Source of the DNA: an uncultured Flavobacteriaceae bacterium
GTDB taxonomy: Bacteria; Bacteroidota; Bacteroidia; Flavobacteriales; Flavobacteriaceae
Direction of reading: 5' to 3'
Length of the DNA: 64,000 nucleotides
Assembly: GCA_943789365.1 (NCBI GenBank)
Contig: CALSTV010000001.1
Span: 3,557,343-3,621,342, forward strand
Each line of letters opens with the position of its first letter. The first letter of the stretch is position 1. A program made the translations under genes and the position numbers. Under the pieces are notes generated by a model. The model made no database searches. It saw nothing but the letters and a program-made list of their open reading frames with translations, and was not told where the DNA came from. Positions 1-9,096 of the stretch are shown one piece after another.

Positions 1-103
1 AATTGACGAGGTAATCATGAATTTTGAGGATGAGACCACATTAGCAGCTGTTGCCGGAAAAGTAAATGAATTGATGAGCGGAAGACCTTTATTTAACGCT
101 TAG
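1..103 (+). CDS. glyA: Serine hydroxymethyltransferase, C-terminal end (partial)
   Basis: Only the last 33 codons are present, entering from the left edge in the frame that stops with TAG at 101-103. The tail (IDEVIMNFEDE followed by a helix ending GRPLFNA) resembles the C-terminus of flavobacterial GlyA, which makes glycine and methylene-tetrahydrofolate from serine. The identification rests on this short tail, so it is probable rather than certain. A strong intrinsic terminator follows. Confidence 0.6.
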   Translation, partial: IDEVIMNFEDETTLAAVAGKVNELMSGRPLFNA

Positions 104-123
104 TCTCTAAATACAATCTTTTT

Positions 124-160
124 AAAAAACTCCTTTGACTTTGGTTGAGGGAGTTTTTTT
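124..160 (+). terminator. Intrinsic terminator after glyA
   Basis: A-rich arm AAAAACTCC pairs with GGAGTTTTT across a 15-base loop and ends in a run of eight T. It lies 20 bases after the glyA stop, so it probably ends that transcript. Confidence 0.8.
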
Positions 161-274
161 TGCTGTTGTGTGAAGCAACCTCAAATCGTTTTATTTATTA
201 AAAACTCTATTTGTTCAATCTAATGTACAATTTAAATGACTAAGCTATAATTATCATTTGAACCTTAGTTCTGT

Positions 275-300
275 GAGATTGCTTCGTACCTCGCAATGAC
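275..300. repeat. Copy of the dispersed CATTGCGAGG/GAAGCAATC repeat
   Basis: Positions 275-300 read GAGATTGCTTCG then TACCTCGCAATGAC. On the reverse strand this is the GTCATTGCGAGG...CGAAGCAATCTC sequence that recurs in intergenic regions of many Bacteroidota. It sits alone in the 270-base gap between glyA and xerD. I see no gene in that gap; the rest is the glyA terminator and unremarkable AT-rich sequence. Confidence 0.5.
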
Positions 301-373
301 TCTTGAAAATAAGGTTCATAATAAAATAATGACGTATAGTATTCATAATGATAAAAAACTTTACACTCCTCTC

Positions 374-1270
374 TTAACGACGTGGATGAAACTGCTCTAC
401 AACCTTTTTTAGATGCGATTTATCCAAATGCATGTAGATTTCCGTAGTTGTGATACTTTCATGGCCTAACATCTGCTGTATGGCACGTAAATCGGCACCG
501 CGTTCTAGCAAATGTGTTGCAAAAGAATGCCGAAAGGTATGCGGACTTATTTTCTTTTTAATACCCGCTTCGATTGCCAAGTTTTTGATTATGGTAAAAA
601 TCATATTTCGGGTGAGCTGTTTTCCTCTACGATTGAGAAAAAGTGTGTCTTCAAAACCTTTTTGAACAGGGTCGTGACTACGTATATATTCTATATAGGT
701 TTCAATATATTGTTGCGTTTCGTAATTGACAGGGACAAAACGTTGTTTGTCACCTTTACCAATGACCCGAATAAATCCTTCCTCGAAAAACAAATCTGAC
801 ATTTGTAAGGTGATGAGTTCACTTACACGTAATCCGCAACTGTATAAGGTTTCTAGGATGGTTTTATTGCGCTCTCCTTGTGGGTGGCTTAAATCAATAG
901 CCGATATCAACTGATCTATTTCTTCAAGAGAAAGTGTGTCGGGAAGTTTTCGACCGGTTTTCGGAGTTTCAATAAGCTCGGTAGGGTTGTTGTCGCGGTA
1001 TTTTTCAAAAACGAGGTAATCAAAAAAATTGCGCAGTCCCGATATCAGTCGCGCCTGTGATTTAGGATTGCTTTTTTTTGCAACTTCATAGATGAATTGT
1101 AATAAAGTGTCTTTGTCAATGTTTTCGGGGCTTATGTTTATGTTGTTTTCTTGCAGGTATTTGATTAGCTTGGTAACGTCTCTTCGATAACTATCTATGG
1201 TGTTTGCGGACAATCCTCTTTCAATTTGAAGGTATTGGGTGTAGTCATTGAGTAGTGCCGTCCATTTCAT
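374..1270 (-). CDS. xerD: Tyrosine recombinase XerD
   Basis: 298 residues, the normal length for XerC/XerD, which resolve chromosome dimers at dif with FtsK. The N-terminal SAM-like DNA-binding domain covers about residues 1-100 and the catalytic domain 110-295. All catalytic residues are visible: Arg148 (GLRVSEL), Lys172/175 (GKGDK), His244 and Arg247 (HTFRHSF), His270 (MLGH) and the nucleophile Tyr279 (EIYMH). It is divergent from aroQ, the usual flavobacterial arrangement of the chromosomal xerD. No phage or integron genes adjoin it, so a housekeeping role is more likely than that of an element integrase. Confidence 0.9.
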   Translation of the reverse strand: MKWTALLNDYTQYLQIERGLSANTIDSYRRDVTKLIKYLQENNINISPENIDKDTLLQFIYEVAKKSNPKSQARLISGLRNFFDYLVFEKYRDNNPTELIETPKTGRKLPDTLSLEEIDQLISAIDLSHPQGERNKTILETLYSCGLRVSELITLQMSDLFFEEGFIRVIGKGDKQRFVPVNYETQQYIETYIEYIRSHDPVQKGFEDTLFLNRRGKQLTRNMIFTIIKNLAIEAGIKKKISPHTFRHSFATHLLERGADLRAIQQMLGHESITTTEIYMHLDKSHLKKVVEQFHPRR

Positions 1271-1327
1271 TTTGTAAATATATTGAAAGGTTTTGGAGTA
1301 GTTGCTTCAATTATATTGAAAAAACGG

Positions 1328-1356
1328 TTGATTATTGGAGAACATTCTTATTTTTG
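1328..1356 (+). promoter_or_regulatory. Promoter of aroQ (Bacteroidota type)
   Basis: TTG at 1328-1330 (-33 element), 18-base spacer, TATTTTTG at 1349-1356 (-7 element TAnnTTTG). Transcription would begin near 1362, so the reading frame extending back to 1255 cannot be translated from its first codons. This supports an ATG at 1381 (or 1366) as the aroQ start. Confidence 0.6.
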
Positions 1357-1380
1357 TCTTTGTACATGAAAAACAATCTT

Positions 1381-1800
1381 ATGAAAATCATCATTATCAA
1401 CGGTCCGAATTTGAATTTGTTAGGAAAGAGAGAGCCTGCAATTTATGGCTCTGCTACTTTTGAAGACTATTTCGAAACTTTGAAGGCTAAATTTCCAACG
1501 GTGGAATTGGAATATTTTCAATCGAACCACGAAGGTGAGTTGGTTGATAAGTTGCACGAAGTTGGTTTTTCTTATGACGGTATTGTAATGAATGCTGGTG
1601 CATACACCCATACCTCAGTTGCCATAGGTGATGCTATTAAAGGTATTGAAACTCCCGTGATTGAGGTGCATATTTCGAATACACATGCCCGTGAGGAGTT
1701 TAGACATAAGTCCTATTTATCTGCCAATGCGAAAGGAGTAATTCTCGGGTTTGGATTGGGTAGTTATGAGCTAGGTGTTCAGAGTTTTTTACTTGCCTAA
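1381..1800 (+). CDS. aroQ: 3-dehydroquinate dehydratase, type II
   Basis: Catalyses the third step of the shikimate pathway (3-dehydroquinate to 3-dehydroshikimate). From ATG 1381 the protein has 139 residues, typical of the dodecameric type II family. The N-terminus IIINGPNLNLLGKREP carries the family signature, with the catalytic Tyr in PAIYG. Also visible are NAGAYTHTS, with the conserved Asn and His neighbourhood, and EVHISN. The frame is open back to 1255, but the promoter lies inside that extension; ATG 1366 (five residues longer) is the only serious alternative. Divergent from xerD. Confidence 0.93.
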   Translation: MKIIIINGPNLNLLGKREPAIYGSATFEDYFETLKAKFPTVELEYFQSNHEGELVDKLHEVGFSYDGIVMNAGAYTHTSVAIGDAIKGIETPVIEVHISNTHAREEFRHKSYLSANAKGVILGFGLGSYELGVQSFLLA

Positions 1801-1850
1801 ATGAAGTGGATTCTATTTGCCTTTGATGCAAGATAGTTCGTATATTTTTA

Positions 1851-1858
1851 TATATTTG
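1851..1858 (+). promoter_or_regulatory. Possible -7 element for the polysaccharide locus
   Basis: TATATTTG matches TAnnTTTG and lies about 85 bases before the first exporter gene. No well-spaced -33 TTG is seen, so this is only a candidate. It is the only such motif in the 141-base gap after aroQ. A purine-rich GAGGGGG at about 1928-1934 may serve as the ribosome binding site of the next gene. Confidence 0.35.
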
Positions 1859-1941
1859 TCATGACAAGATTTTTAAAGAAATACCCCGTTTTAAAAATCT
1901 AGTTGAGTTTAACCATTTTGTAATGTGAGGGGGCTAGTAGT

Positions 1942-2790
1942 ATGAAACAAGAAAAATGGCTTACTGAAATTTCTCCAAAAACAAAATTGATTGATTTCAA
2001 TTTTAAAGAAGTTTGGCAATACCGTGATTTACTACTTTTGTTTGTAAAGCGTGATGTTATTACCTTATATAAGCAAACGATTTTAGGGCCGTTATGGTAT
2101 TTAATTCAGCCTTTATTTACTTCTATTATTTTTACTTTAGTTTTTAATAATGTCGCAGGTATTAAAACTGGGGGAATTCCACCGTTCTTATTCAATTTAG
2201 CAGGTATCACCATTTGGAATTATTTTAAGGAGTGTTTGGTTGGGACGTCGGATACGTTTAAAAAGAACGAGGCAATTTTTGGAAAGGTGTACTTTCCTAG
2301 AATTATCATGCCGATGTCAATTGTAGTTTCCAACTTATTGAAATTCGGAATTCAGCTCTTGATTTTTGTTGTCTTCTATATTTATTTTATTTTTAATGGA
2401 CATGAATTAATGCCTAATTCATCAATTGTATTGTTGCCGGTATTGATAGTGTTTATGGGCATGCTAGGTTTAGGATTGGGAATGATTATTTCATCGATGG
2501 TTACTAAATATAGAGATTTAACGTTTTTGGTGAGTTTTGGCGTGCAGTTATTGATGTACATTTCTTTGGTTGTCTTGCCTTTATCTCTATTTCAGGAAAA
2601 AGGCTTTGAATGGGCAGTAGCTTATAATCCAATGGCCTATATAATTGAGGCCGGACGTTTTTTATTGTTGGGTGAAGGTACCGTATCCGAATTCGGAATT
2701 GTATATACCGTTTTGGTATCTATTTTTGTTCTTTTACTTGGAATAACCATTTTTAATAAAACAGAAAAAACGTTTATAGATACAATCTAA
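1942..2790 (+). CDS. wzm: ABC-2 polysaccharide export permease (Wzm type)
   Basis: 282 residues with about six hydrophobic segments, the layout of ABC-2 permeases that carry undecaprenyl-linked O-antigen or teichoic acid across the inner membrane. The N-terminal soluble stretch ends in a YKQTILGPLWYLIQP motif, a recognised family signature before the first membrane helix. It is the first gene of the polysaccharide locus. The last base of its stop is the first base of the next ATG, so it is translationally coupled to its ATPase. Confidence 0.9.
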   Translation: MKQEKWLTEISPKTKLIDFNFKEVWQYRDLLLLFVKRDVITLYKQTILGPLWYLIQPLFTSIIFTLVFNNVAGIKTGGIPPFLFNLAGITIWNYFKECLVGTSDTFKKNEAIFGKVYFPRIIMPMSIVVSNLLKFGIQLLIFVVFYIYFIFNGHELMPNSSIVLLPVLIVFMGMLGLGLGMIISSMVTKYRDLTFLVSFGVQLLMYISLVVLPLSLFQEKGFEWAVAYNPMAYIIEAGRFLLLGEGTVSEFGIVYTVLVSIFVLLLGITIFNKTEKTFIDTI

Positions 2791-4067
2791 TGAAGGAGCA
2801 GGACGTTATATTAAAAGTTGAAAACCTATCCAAACAATACCGTTTGGGAACTTTAGGTACGGGTACTATTAGTCATGATTTAAACAGGTGGTGGTCTGCA
2901 GTACGTGGTAAGCAAGATCCTTATTTGAAAATCGGAGAGTCCAACGACAGAGCCTCTAAAGGAACCTCGGAATATGTTTGGGCATTAAAAGATATCAATT
3001 TTGAAGTTAAACGAGGGGAAGTACTTGGGATTATAGGAAAGAATGGTGCGGGAAAATCTACTTTGTTAAAAATATTATCTAAGGTTACTGGTCCAACAAC
3101 CGGTAATATCAAAGCCAATGGCCGGATCGCTTCATTGTTAGAAGTTGGGACGGGTTTTCACCCTGAAATGACAGGGAAGGAGAATGTTTTTTTAAATGGC
3201 GCCATTCTAGGAATGACTAAAAAAGAGATAACGAGTAAACTAGATGAAATTGTTGCTTTTTCGGGATGTGAGCGTTATATAGATACCCCTGTGAAACGGT
3301 ATTCTTCTGGAATGAAGGTGCGATTGGCGTTTGCTGTTGCCGCATTTTTGGAACCCGATATTTTGATTGTTGATGAAGTGTTGGCAGTTGGTGACGCTGA
3401 ATTTCAAAAGAAGGCGATTGGAAAAATGCAGGATATTTCCAGTGAAGGAGGAAGGACGGTGTTATTTGTGAGTCATAATATGGCGGCTGTTCAAAATTTA
3501 TGCAACCGAGCTATTATTATGAAAAATGGAAGAATCAGCGCCATGGGTCATACAAAGACAATTATAGAAGAATATTTAAAGGATGGAAATAAAGTTAACG
3601 AGGTGTTACGTGACAAGAACACATTTAAACATGAATTTAAATCATTTATTAAATCTGTTCATTTAATAGATCCGAAAACGGAACAGATGAAAACTTCCTT
3701 TAGAATGGGAGAAGATATTGGAGTTATAGTAAATTGTTACCATATGGATATCCTTAAAGATTCAGGGATTAACGTTAGAATGGATTCGATTGAAGGTGTG
3801 AGACTGGTAGCTTGGAGAACCAAAGAATTTGGTATTAACATTCCGAGAAAATCAGAATTATCTGTAAAATTGACCATTCCCCACCTCAATGTATTCAACG
3901 GAATATATAATTTAACTTTCGCACTTGTCGACGGTAACGAAATAGTTGATTATCTTGAAAGTATTGTAAATATAGAAGTAATTCCAGCAAAAATTGATTT
4001 GTTTAAAAAGACGATAAATAAAACCTATAATATCATGTACTCTCATTGTGAATGGGAGTTTAAGTAA
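2790..4067 (+). CDS. wzt: Polysaccharide ABC exporter ATP-binding protein (Wzt type)
   Basis: 425 residues. ABC ATPase domain: Walker A GKNGAGKST at 83-91, signature YSSGM at 171-175, Walker B ILIVDE at 191-196, switch His229. The roughly 170-residue C-terminal extension (about 260-425) resembles the carbohydrate-binding Wzt-C domain that recognises the finished chain in several ABC-dependent O-antigen systems. It pairs with the preceding permease. Its presence means the polymer can be exported without a Wzx flippase, and no Wzx-like protein is visible in the locus. Confidence 0.92.
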   Translation: MKEQDVILKVENLSKQYRLGTLGTGTISHDLNRWWSAVRGKQDPYLKIGESNDRASKGTSEYVWALKDINFEVKRGEVLGIIGKNGAGKSTLLKILSKVTGPTTGNIKANGRIASLLEVGTGFHPEMTGKENVFLNGAILGMTKKEITSKLDEIVAFSGCERYIDTPVKRYSSGMKVRLAFAVAAFLEPDILIVDEVLAVGDAEFQKKAIGKMQDISSEGGRTVLFVSHNMAAVQNLCNRAIIMKNGRISAMGHTKTIIEEYLKDGNKVNEVLRDKNTFKHEFKSFIKSVHLIDPKTEQMKTSFRMGEDIGVIVNCYHMDILKDSGINVRMDSIEGVRLVAWRTKEFGINIPRKSELSVKLTIPHLNVFNGIYNLTFALVDGNEIVDYLESIVNIEVIPAKIDLFKKTINKTYNIMYSHCEWEFK

Positions 4068-4082
4068 AATAAACTGAGCTAT

Positions 4083-5270
4083 ATGCAACTTAAAAAAACA
4101 CTAAAGTCTAAATTAAGAAATGTATTCTCGCTACTTAAATATGGGATGTATTACCTTGACCATTTTAATCAGAGAGATACTATTTTATTAATGGCTCCTG
4201 CACCTCTTGATGGTAGCTTTGGAGACGACCTTATGATTGTTTCCTTTGTAGAACAAAACAAAGACAGACCTATTACTATTTACAGTCAAAGAACTGTACA
4301 GAGAGATGACATATTATCAAAATACGATAATATTAGATATCACTCATGGAGTGATAGATTAAATTTTAAATTTTATTCTGATGTTGTCCTAGTTGGCGCT
4401 GATAATTTAACAGGCTCTTATGGGGAAGTGTATCCAATTCACAAACTAAATATTTTAAAAGAAGCTAACAGGAAAGGGCTTAGAACTAGAGTGTTGGGTT
4501 TTAGTCTCACGGAAAACACCTCATCAAATATAAAAGATAAAATTTCAGAACTCACCCCAAATACTATTTTCAAACTCAGAGAAATTGATTCCTACACGAG
4601 GGCTAATAAAATTGTTCCTAAAGAGAATATTCAGTTAGTAGCAGATTTAGCCTTTTTATGTAATTACCAAAAGGATTTTGTTAGTGATAACTATAAAAAC
4701 TGGACATCCGAGCAGAAAGAAATGAAAAGAAATATTGTTGGGGTTTGTCCAAATGCCTATCAAGCAAATAAGGTAGGTTTAGAGAATTATTGTGACACTT
4801 TTGTGTCTAGTTTGTTAGAATCTAACAAACAAAACGAGATGTCTTTTGTCTTTTTATACCATGACATAAGACCTCATTGTGAAGATTTATCAGATAGGGA
4901 AGTTTCAAAAAAAATCTATGATGTTTTAAAAACGAAGACGAATGTGTATTTCGAACCAAATATTGTCAACGGCGTGGAGTTAAAGCCCTATTTAGATTTT
5001 GTAGATTTTATCATTTCAGGAAGGATGCATTTTGGTATTTCAGGATACTCCTTGCTCAAACCAATGATAGGGATATCTTATGAAGAAAAATTCACAGGAT
5101 TGCAAAAACATTTTGAAATTGATGTGGCATATAGCTTAGTTAAGTTTACAGAACTACATAAATTAAGCGTAGTAATTAAGGAATTTGTTTTAAGACTTGA
5201 TGAATACAAATCAAGAGTTAATAAAAATATTAGTAAAGTAAAAGAACTTGCACAATTAAATTTTGAGTAA
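4083..5270 (+). CDS. Polysaccharide pyruvyl transferase family protein
   Basis: 395 residues. Its C-terminal half has the family landmark SGRMHFGISG (about 318-327), followed by a hydrophobic strand and GISYEEK, typical of CsaB/WcaK-like proteins. Such enzymes add a pyruvate ketal to sugars from phosphoenolpyruvate; several homologues have other or unknown acceptors. It starts 15 bases after wzt, so it is probably in the same transcript. The substrate cannot be inferred. Confidence 0.75.
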   Translation: MQLKKTLKSKLRNVFSLLKYGMYYLDHFNQRDTILLMAPAPLDGSFGDDLMIVSFVEQNKDRPITIYSQRTVQRDDILSKYDNIRYHSWSDRLNFKFYSDVVLVGADNLTGSYGEVYPIHKLNILKEANRKGLRTRVLGFSLTENTSSNIKDKISELTPNTIFKLREIDSYTRANKIVPKENIQLVADLAFLCNYQKDFVSDNYKNWTSEQKEMKRNIVGVCPNAYQANKVGLENYCDTFVSSLLESNKQNEMSFVFLYHDIRPHCEDLSDREVSKKIYDVLKTKTNVYFEPNIVNGVELKPYLDFVDFIISGRMHFGISGYSLLKPMIGISYEEKFTGLQKHFEIDVAYSLVKFTELHKLSVVIKEFVLRLDEYKSRVNKNISKVKELAQLNFE

Positions 5271-5356
5271 TCTTCAACTGGTTAAGAAAATTAATTTTTT
5301 TTGATCGTAGATTCTTTCGCTTTTTTGTAAGGTATTTAATAAATCAGCCTAAAAAA

Positions 5357-6415
5357 ATGAATGTTTATTTCCCTTTTGAAAGACCCGGAAACAATTTCCT
5401 TGATGAGATAGAAAATTATTTCAAGGGGACATTTATCTTCGATACTAATCAAGTTATTGAGAAGAAAAAAATAGATATAATAAATATTCACTGGCCAGAA
5501 GCTTTTTTTAAATGGGAAGAACCTACAGTAGTACAATTAAATGAATTAAGGCAAAAAATCTTATCCTGGAAGAAAAAGTATCCTATAGTTTATACACGTC
5601 ATAATATATATCCACATAATAAAAAAGCTAAAAACCTTATCAAACTGTATGATTTTATTGCAGCCAATGCTGATGTGGTCATTCATTTAGGTATGTTTTC
5701 TATGAAAGATTTTAAAATAAGATATCCTAATAACAATTGTATCCATACCTGTGTCGAACATCCATTATACCTTCTGAAAAAAAATGATATCACGAAAAAA
5801 GAAGCAAGAGAATTTTTTGGTATCAGCGAAAAAAGTAAAGTTCTTTTGAGTTTCGGAGCGCTTAGAAACAAGAAAGAATTCAAACTTTTGTTTGGAGCCT
5901 TTCAAAAGATTAAGCTTAAGAACAAAAAACTTTTCATCTCGAGAAAACCTGGATTTAGATTTGAAATTCCTTTTTTAATTAGAAGTTACACATTGAACGG
6001 ATATTATGATAGATTGTATAAAAAAATCATGGGTACTATTTATAATATCGTATTTTACGATGCCTCGTTTATTGATCAGGACGAAGTACAGAAATATTTA
6101 CTTCTAGCCGATACCTTGGTGATAGCCCGTATGGATCAACTTAATTCAGGTGATTTGTTTTTAGGTCTTACATTTAAAAAAAAAATAGTCGTACCTAAAT
6201 TTGGAAATCTAATTGAAATATTGGAAGGTTTAGATGTGTTTTCCTACATTCCTGGCAATGAAGTTTCCCTGCAGAAAGCAATGTCTCAGTCATTGACTAA
6301 GGAATTTACAGATAACAGGAACCAAGATTATATGAATCGCTGGCATCCAAAAAAAATCTCGGACGAAACCTATTCTGTATTTAAAAAAGCTGTAAATATT
6401 AGAAAAAATGGATAA
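5357..6415 (+). CDS. Glycosyltransferase, GT-B type (putative)
   Basis: 352 residues. The N-terminal half holds INIHWPEAFF and YTRHNIYPH, seen in a group of bacterial capsule GT-B enzymes. The C-terminal half has strand-turn features (LLSFGALRNKKEF, then LLLADTLVIARMDQLNSGD) but lacks a clear EX7E motif. It overlaps the next gene by 8 bases. Donor and acceptor sugars are unknown. Confidence 0.65.
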   Translation: MNVYFPFERPGNNFLDEIENYFKGTFIFDTNQVIEKKKIDIINIHWPEAFFKWEEPTVVQLNELRQKILSWKKKYPIVYTRHNIYPHNKKAKNLIKLYDFIAANADVVIHLGMFSMKDFKIRYPNNNCIHTCVEHPLYLLKKNDITKKEAREFFGISEKSKVLLSFGALRNKKEFKLLFGAFQKIKLKNKKLFISRKPGFRFEIPFLIRSYTLNGYYDRLYKKIMGTIYNIVFYDASFIDQDEVQKYLLLADTLVIARMDQLNSGDLFLGLTFKKKIVVPKFGNLIEILEGLDVFSYIPGNEVSLQKAMSQSLTKEFTDNRNQDYMNRWHPKKISDETYSVFKKAVNIRKNG

Positions 6416-7331
6416 CAAATTGGTTTCTATAATAATTCCTACATTTAACCGTGCGCATTTGATCCATGAAACATTGGACTCAATCATTGCACAAACTTAT
6501 CCTTTATGGGAATGTATACTTGTAGATGATGGTTCTTTTGACAACACTTTAAATGTATTAAATAGTTATGCAGAAACAGACAATAGATTTAAAGTATTTG
6601 AAAGACCTAAAGATAAGCCAAAAGGTGCTAATTCATGTCGAAATTATGGGTTTTCAATAAGCAAAGGCGAATACATTAATTGGTTTGACAGCGATGATAT
6701 TATGCATCCAGATTTTTTAAAGATTAAGGTTGCTTCATTTTCAAAAGACGTTGATTGTGTTATATCCAAAACAAATTTTATAGGAAGTGATGGGGCTTTT
6801 TTAAAAAAGGAAAGTAGAACTTTTGATAGCAATCGCCTTCTGGAAGATTTCATCTGTCTGAAAATTAGTTGGTTTACATGGGATCCAATGTGGAAAAAAT
6901 CTTATTTGAAAGGCAAGGACCTGTTTTCGGAAAATTTATTAAAAGGTCAAGATAGAGATTTTCATATTAGGATTTTAATGGATAGAGCAATTAGAATTAA
7001 TTTTATAGACGCGTATCTTTGTAATTATAGACAACATGAAGCCACCATTACGAATGATTATTCTACAGATGTAGCTTTTACTATCCATGAAAATTTAAAA
7101 GCAAGAATACTAAAATTACAGTCTGTTGATATTGACAGCGATATAATTTTATTTGTTTATATTCAGTTGTTAAAAAATTACAAAATATTGAAATCGAATG
7201 AGCTTGAAACACTGAAATTTTGTTTAAAAAATCGAATAAACAGTTTGTTGTTTTACAAATGGTTGATAAAATATTTTGTTTCTATCATCAGTTTTAAAAT
7301 TACGAACCGAGGAGAATTTATTTTAAAATAA
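6408..7331 (+). CDS. Glycosyltransferase family 2
   Basis: 307 residues with a GT-A fold start: VSIIIPTFNRA at the N-terminus, the nucleotide-binding LVDDGS at about 38-43 and the metal-binding DSDD at 94-97. The C-terminal third is helical and lacks obvious transmembrane segments, as in cytoplasmic chain-building transferases. Coupled by an 8-base overlap to the preceding transferase. Specificity unknown. Confidence 0.88.
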   Translation: MDNKLVSIIIPTFNRAHLIHETLDSIIAQTYPLWECILVDDGSFDNTLNVLNSYAETDNRFKVFERPKDKPKGANSCRNYGFSISKGEYINWFDSDDIMHPDFLKIKVASFSKDVDCVISKTNFIGSDGAFLKKESRTFDSNRLLEDFICLKISWFTWDPMWKKSYLKGKDLFSENLLKGQDRDFHIRILMDRAIRINFIDAYLCNYRQHEATITNDYSTDVAFTIHENLKARILKLQSVDIDSDIILFVYIQLLKNYKILKSNELETLKFCLKNRINSLLFYKWLIKYFVSIISFKITNRGEFILK

Positions 7332-7391
7332 ACACGTGTTTTTCGCATGATTACTTTTAATGCTATCAAATTTCATAAATAAATCGGAACT

Positions 7392-8072
7392 ATGAAAAAT
7401 TTAGTTATAATACCAGCTAGAGGGAATTCTAAGAGATTACCTGACAAAAACTTAAGAAAGTTAAATGGGAAGACACTTTTGGAGCACAGTATTGGATATG
7501 CAAGAAAAAATTCAGCAATTGTATCCGAAATTATTATCTCTACAGATTGTCAGGCAATAAAGGAAGAGGGGCTAAAATTTGGAGTTAAAGTTTTGGATAG
7601 GCCAGCTGATATTTCGGGTGATTATGCAACTACCGTATCCGCATTAAAGCATGTGATTTCGGAACTAAAGGAAGCTTATGATAACATTATCTTATTACAG
7701 CCAACGAACCCGTTACGGCCATTGTACCTGTTAAAAGAAGCATATGCCATTTATAAAGATGGCGATTACGACAGCTTGATGACAGTATCCAGAAATGCGC
7801 ATAAATTGGGAAAAATAGAAAATCAAAAATTTGTACCTTATAACTATGAGCCTGGGCAACGAAGTCAGGATTTAGAACCCTTATACTTTGAGAATGGGCT
7901 ATTATACATTACGAAATCACATATTATTTCTAACGGACAAATAACGGCTGAATTAAATTACCCATTCGTAGTAAATCATCCGTTCGGAAATGTAGATATT
8001 GATAATAAAGAAGATTTATTATTGGCAGAATATTATTTAAAAACCTATACAAATGAACAAACCAGTTTTTGA
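7392..8072 (+). CDS. neuA: Acylneuraminate (nonulosonate) cytidylyltransferase
   Basis: 226 residues, activating a nonulosonic acid with CTP to CMP-sugar. The N-terminal [12 protein letters not shown] (9-20) is the CMP-sialate synthetase nucleotide loop; [10 protein letters not shown] and the C-terminal [16 protein letters not shown] are further family landmarks. It overlaps neuB by 20 bases, so the two are coupled. The activated sugar could be N-acetylneuraminate or a legionaminate-type relative. The genes LegB/C/H or PseB/C/H that would build diamino sugars are absent from the window, which slightly favours the sialic-acid route. Confidence 0.88.
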   Translation: MKNLVIIPARGNSKRLPDKNLRKLNGKTLLEHSIGYARKNSAIVSEIIISTDCQAIKEEGLKFGVKVLDRPADISGDYATTVSALKHVISELKEAYDNIILLQPTNPLRPLYLLKEAYAIYKDGDYDSLMTVSRNAHKLGKIENQKFVPYNYEPGQRSQDLEPLYFENGLLYITKSHIISNGQITAELNYPFVVNHPFGNVDIDNKEDLLLAEYYLKTYTNEQTSF

Positions 8073-9096
8073 AATTTCTGGAAGAAAAATCGGTCCAGAA
8101 TATCCACCTTTAGTTATTGCTGAATTAGGAATAAATCATGGAGGTAGTTTAAAAGTTGCATTTGAAATGGTAGATTCTGCTGCTAAAACGGGTGTAGAAA
8201 TAATCAAACATCAAACCCACATTGTTTCAGATGAAATGAGTGGTGCCGCAAAGTCGGTAATTCCCGGGAATTCAGATCTGTCAATTTACGAAATTATGGA
8301 CAATTGCTCTTTAAATGAGTCGGAAGAAATACAATTAAAAGCTTATGTTGAATCAAAAGGTATGATTTTTATTTCTACTCCGTTTTCGCGAGCAGCGGCG
8401 AATAGATTGGAAAAAATGAATGTTCCGGCTTATAAAATTGGATCAGGAGAGTGTAATAATTATCCTTTATTGGAACATATCGCTTCGTTTGGAAAACCTG
8501 TTATTTTAAGTACTGGAATGAATACAATCGAAAGTATTTCTAAAGCATTAAAGATATTTGATAAACAGAACGTCCCTATAGCAATTCTTCACACCACCAA
8601 TTTATATCCAACACCCCCTGAATTGGTTCGACTTGGAGCTATGGTTAAAATGAACAAAGCTTTCCCAAATCGTGTATATGGACTTTCAGATCATACTGTC
8701 GGTAATTATGCCTGTCTTGGAGCCGTTGCTTTAGGTGCTAGTATTTTAGAACGGCACTATACCGATTATATGGATAGAACTGGCCCCGATATAATTTGTT
8801 CCATGGACGAGAAAAACTGCAAAGAATTGGTAGAAGCGTCAGCTTTGATGTGGAAAATGGGAGGAGGCGTTAAAAAAGCGGCTACTGAAGAGCAAGTTAC
8901 CATTGATTTTGCTTTTGCAACGGTCTGTACCATTAAAAAGATTAGGAAAGGAGATGTTTATTCAAAAGATAATATCTGGGTAAAACGACCTGGAACTGGT
9001 GAAATATTAGCTGAAAAATTTAATGAAATCCTAGGAAAAAAAGCTACGAGTGATCTTGAGAATGATGTGCAATTAAAATGGGAGAACATTGAATAA
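8053..9096 (+). CDS. neuB: N-acetylneuraminate (nonulosonate) synthase
   Basis: 347 residues, condensing phosphoenolpyruvate with ManNAc or a related hexose. The TIM-barrel domain (about 15-265) begins with [14 protein letters not shown], continues with [11 protein letters not shown] and YKIGSGE, and has GLSDHT and RHYTD in the distal half. A C-terminal SAF antifreeze-like domain follows (about 280-345, [18 protein letters not shown]). Full length and apparently intact. It lies between the activating enzyme and the hydrolysing epimerase, the order expected for a sialic-acid pathway. Confidence 0.9.
   Translation: MNKPVFEISGRKIGPEYPPLVIAELGINHGGSLKVAFEMVDSAAKTGVEIIKHQTHIVSDEMSGAAKSVIPGNSDLSIYEIMDNCSLNESEEIQLKAYVESKGMIFISTPFSRAAANRLEKMNVPAYKIGSGECNNYPLLEHIASFGKPVILSTGMNTIESISKALKIFDKQNVPIAILHTTNLYPTPPELVRLGAMVKMNKAFPNRVYGLSDHTVGNYACLGAVALGASILERHYTDYMDRTGPDIICSMDEKNCKELVEASALMWKMGGGVKKAATEEQVTIDFAFATVCTIKKIRKGDVYSKDNIWVKRPGTGEILAEKFNEILGKKATSDLENDVQLKWENIE

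Noticed and set aside
374-1270. XerD as the integrase of a mobile island
   Set aside because: Full-length housekeeping XerD next to aroQ, with no attachment repeats around it.
1255-1380. N-terminal extension of AroQ
   Set aside because: It contains the promoter of aroQ, overlaps the xerD start and is unlike the family N-terminus.
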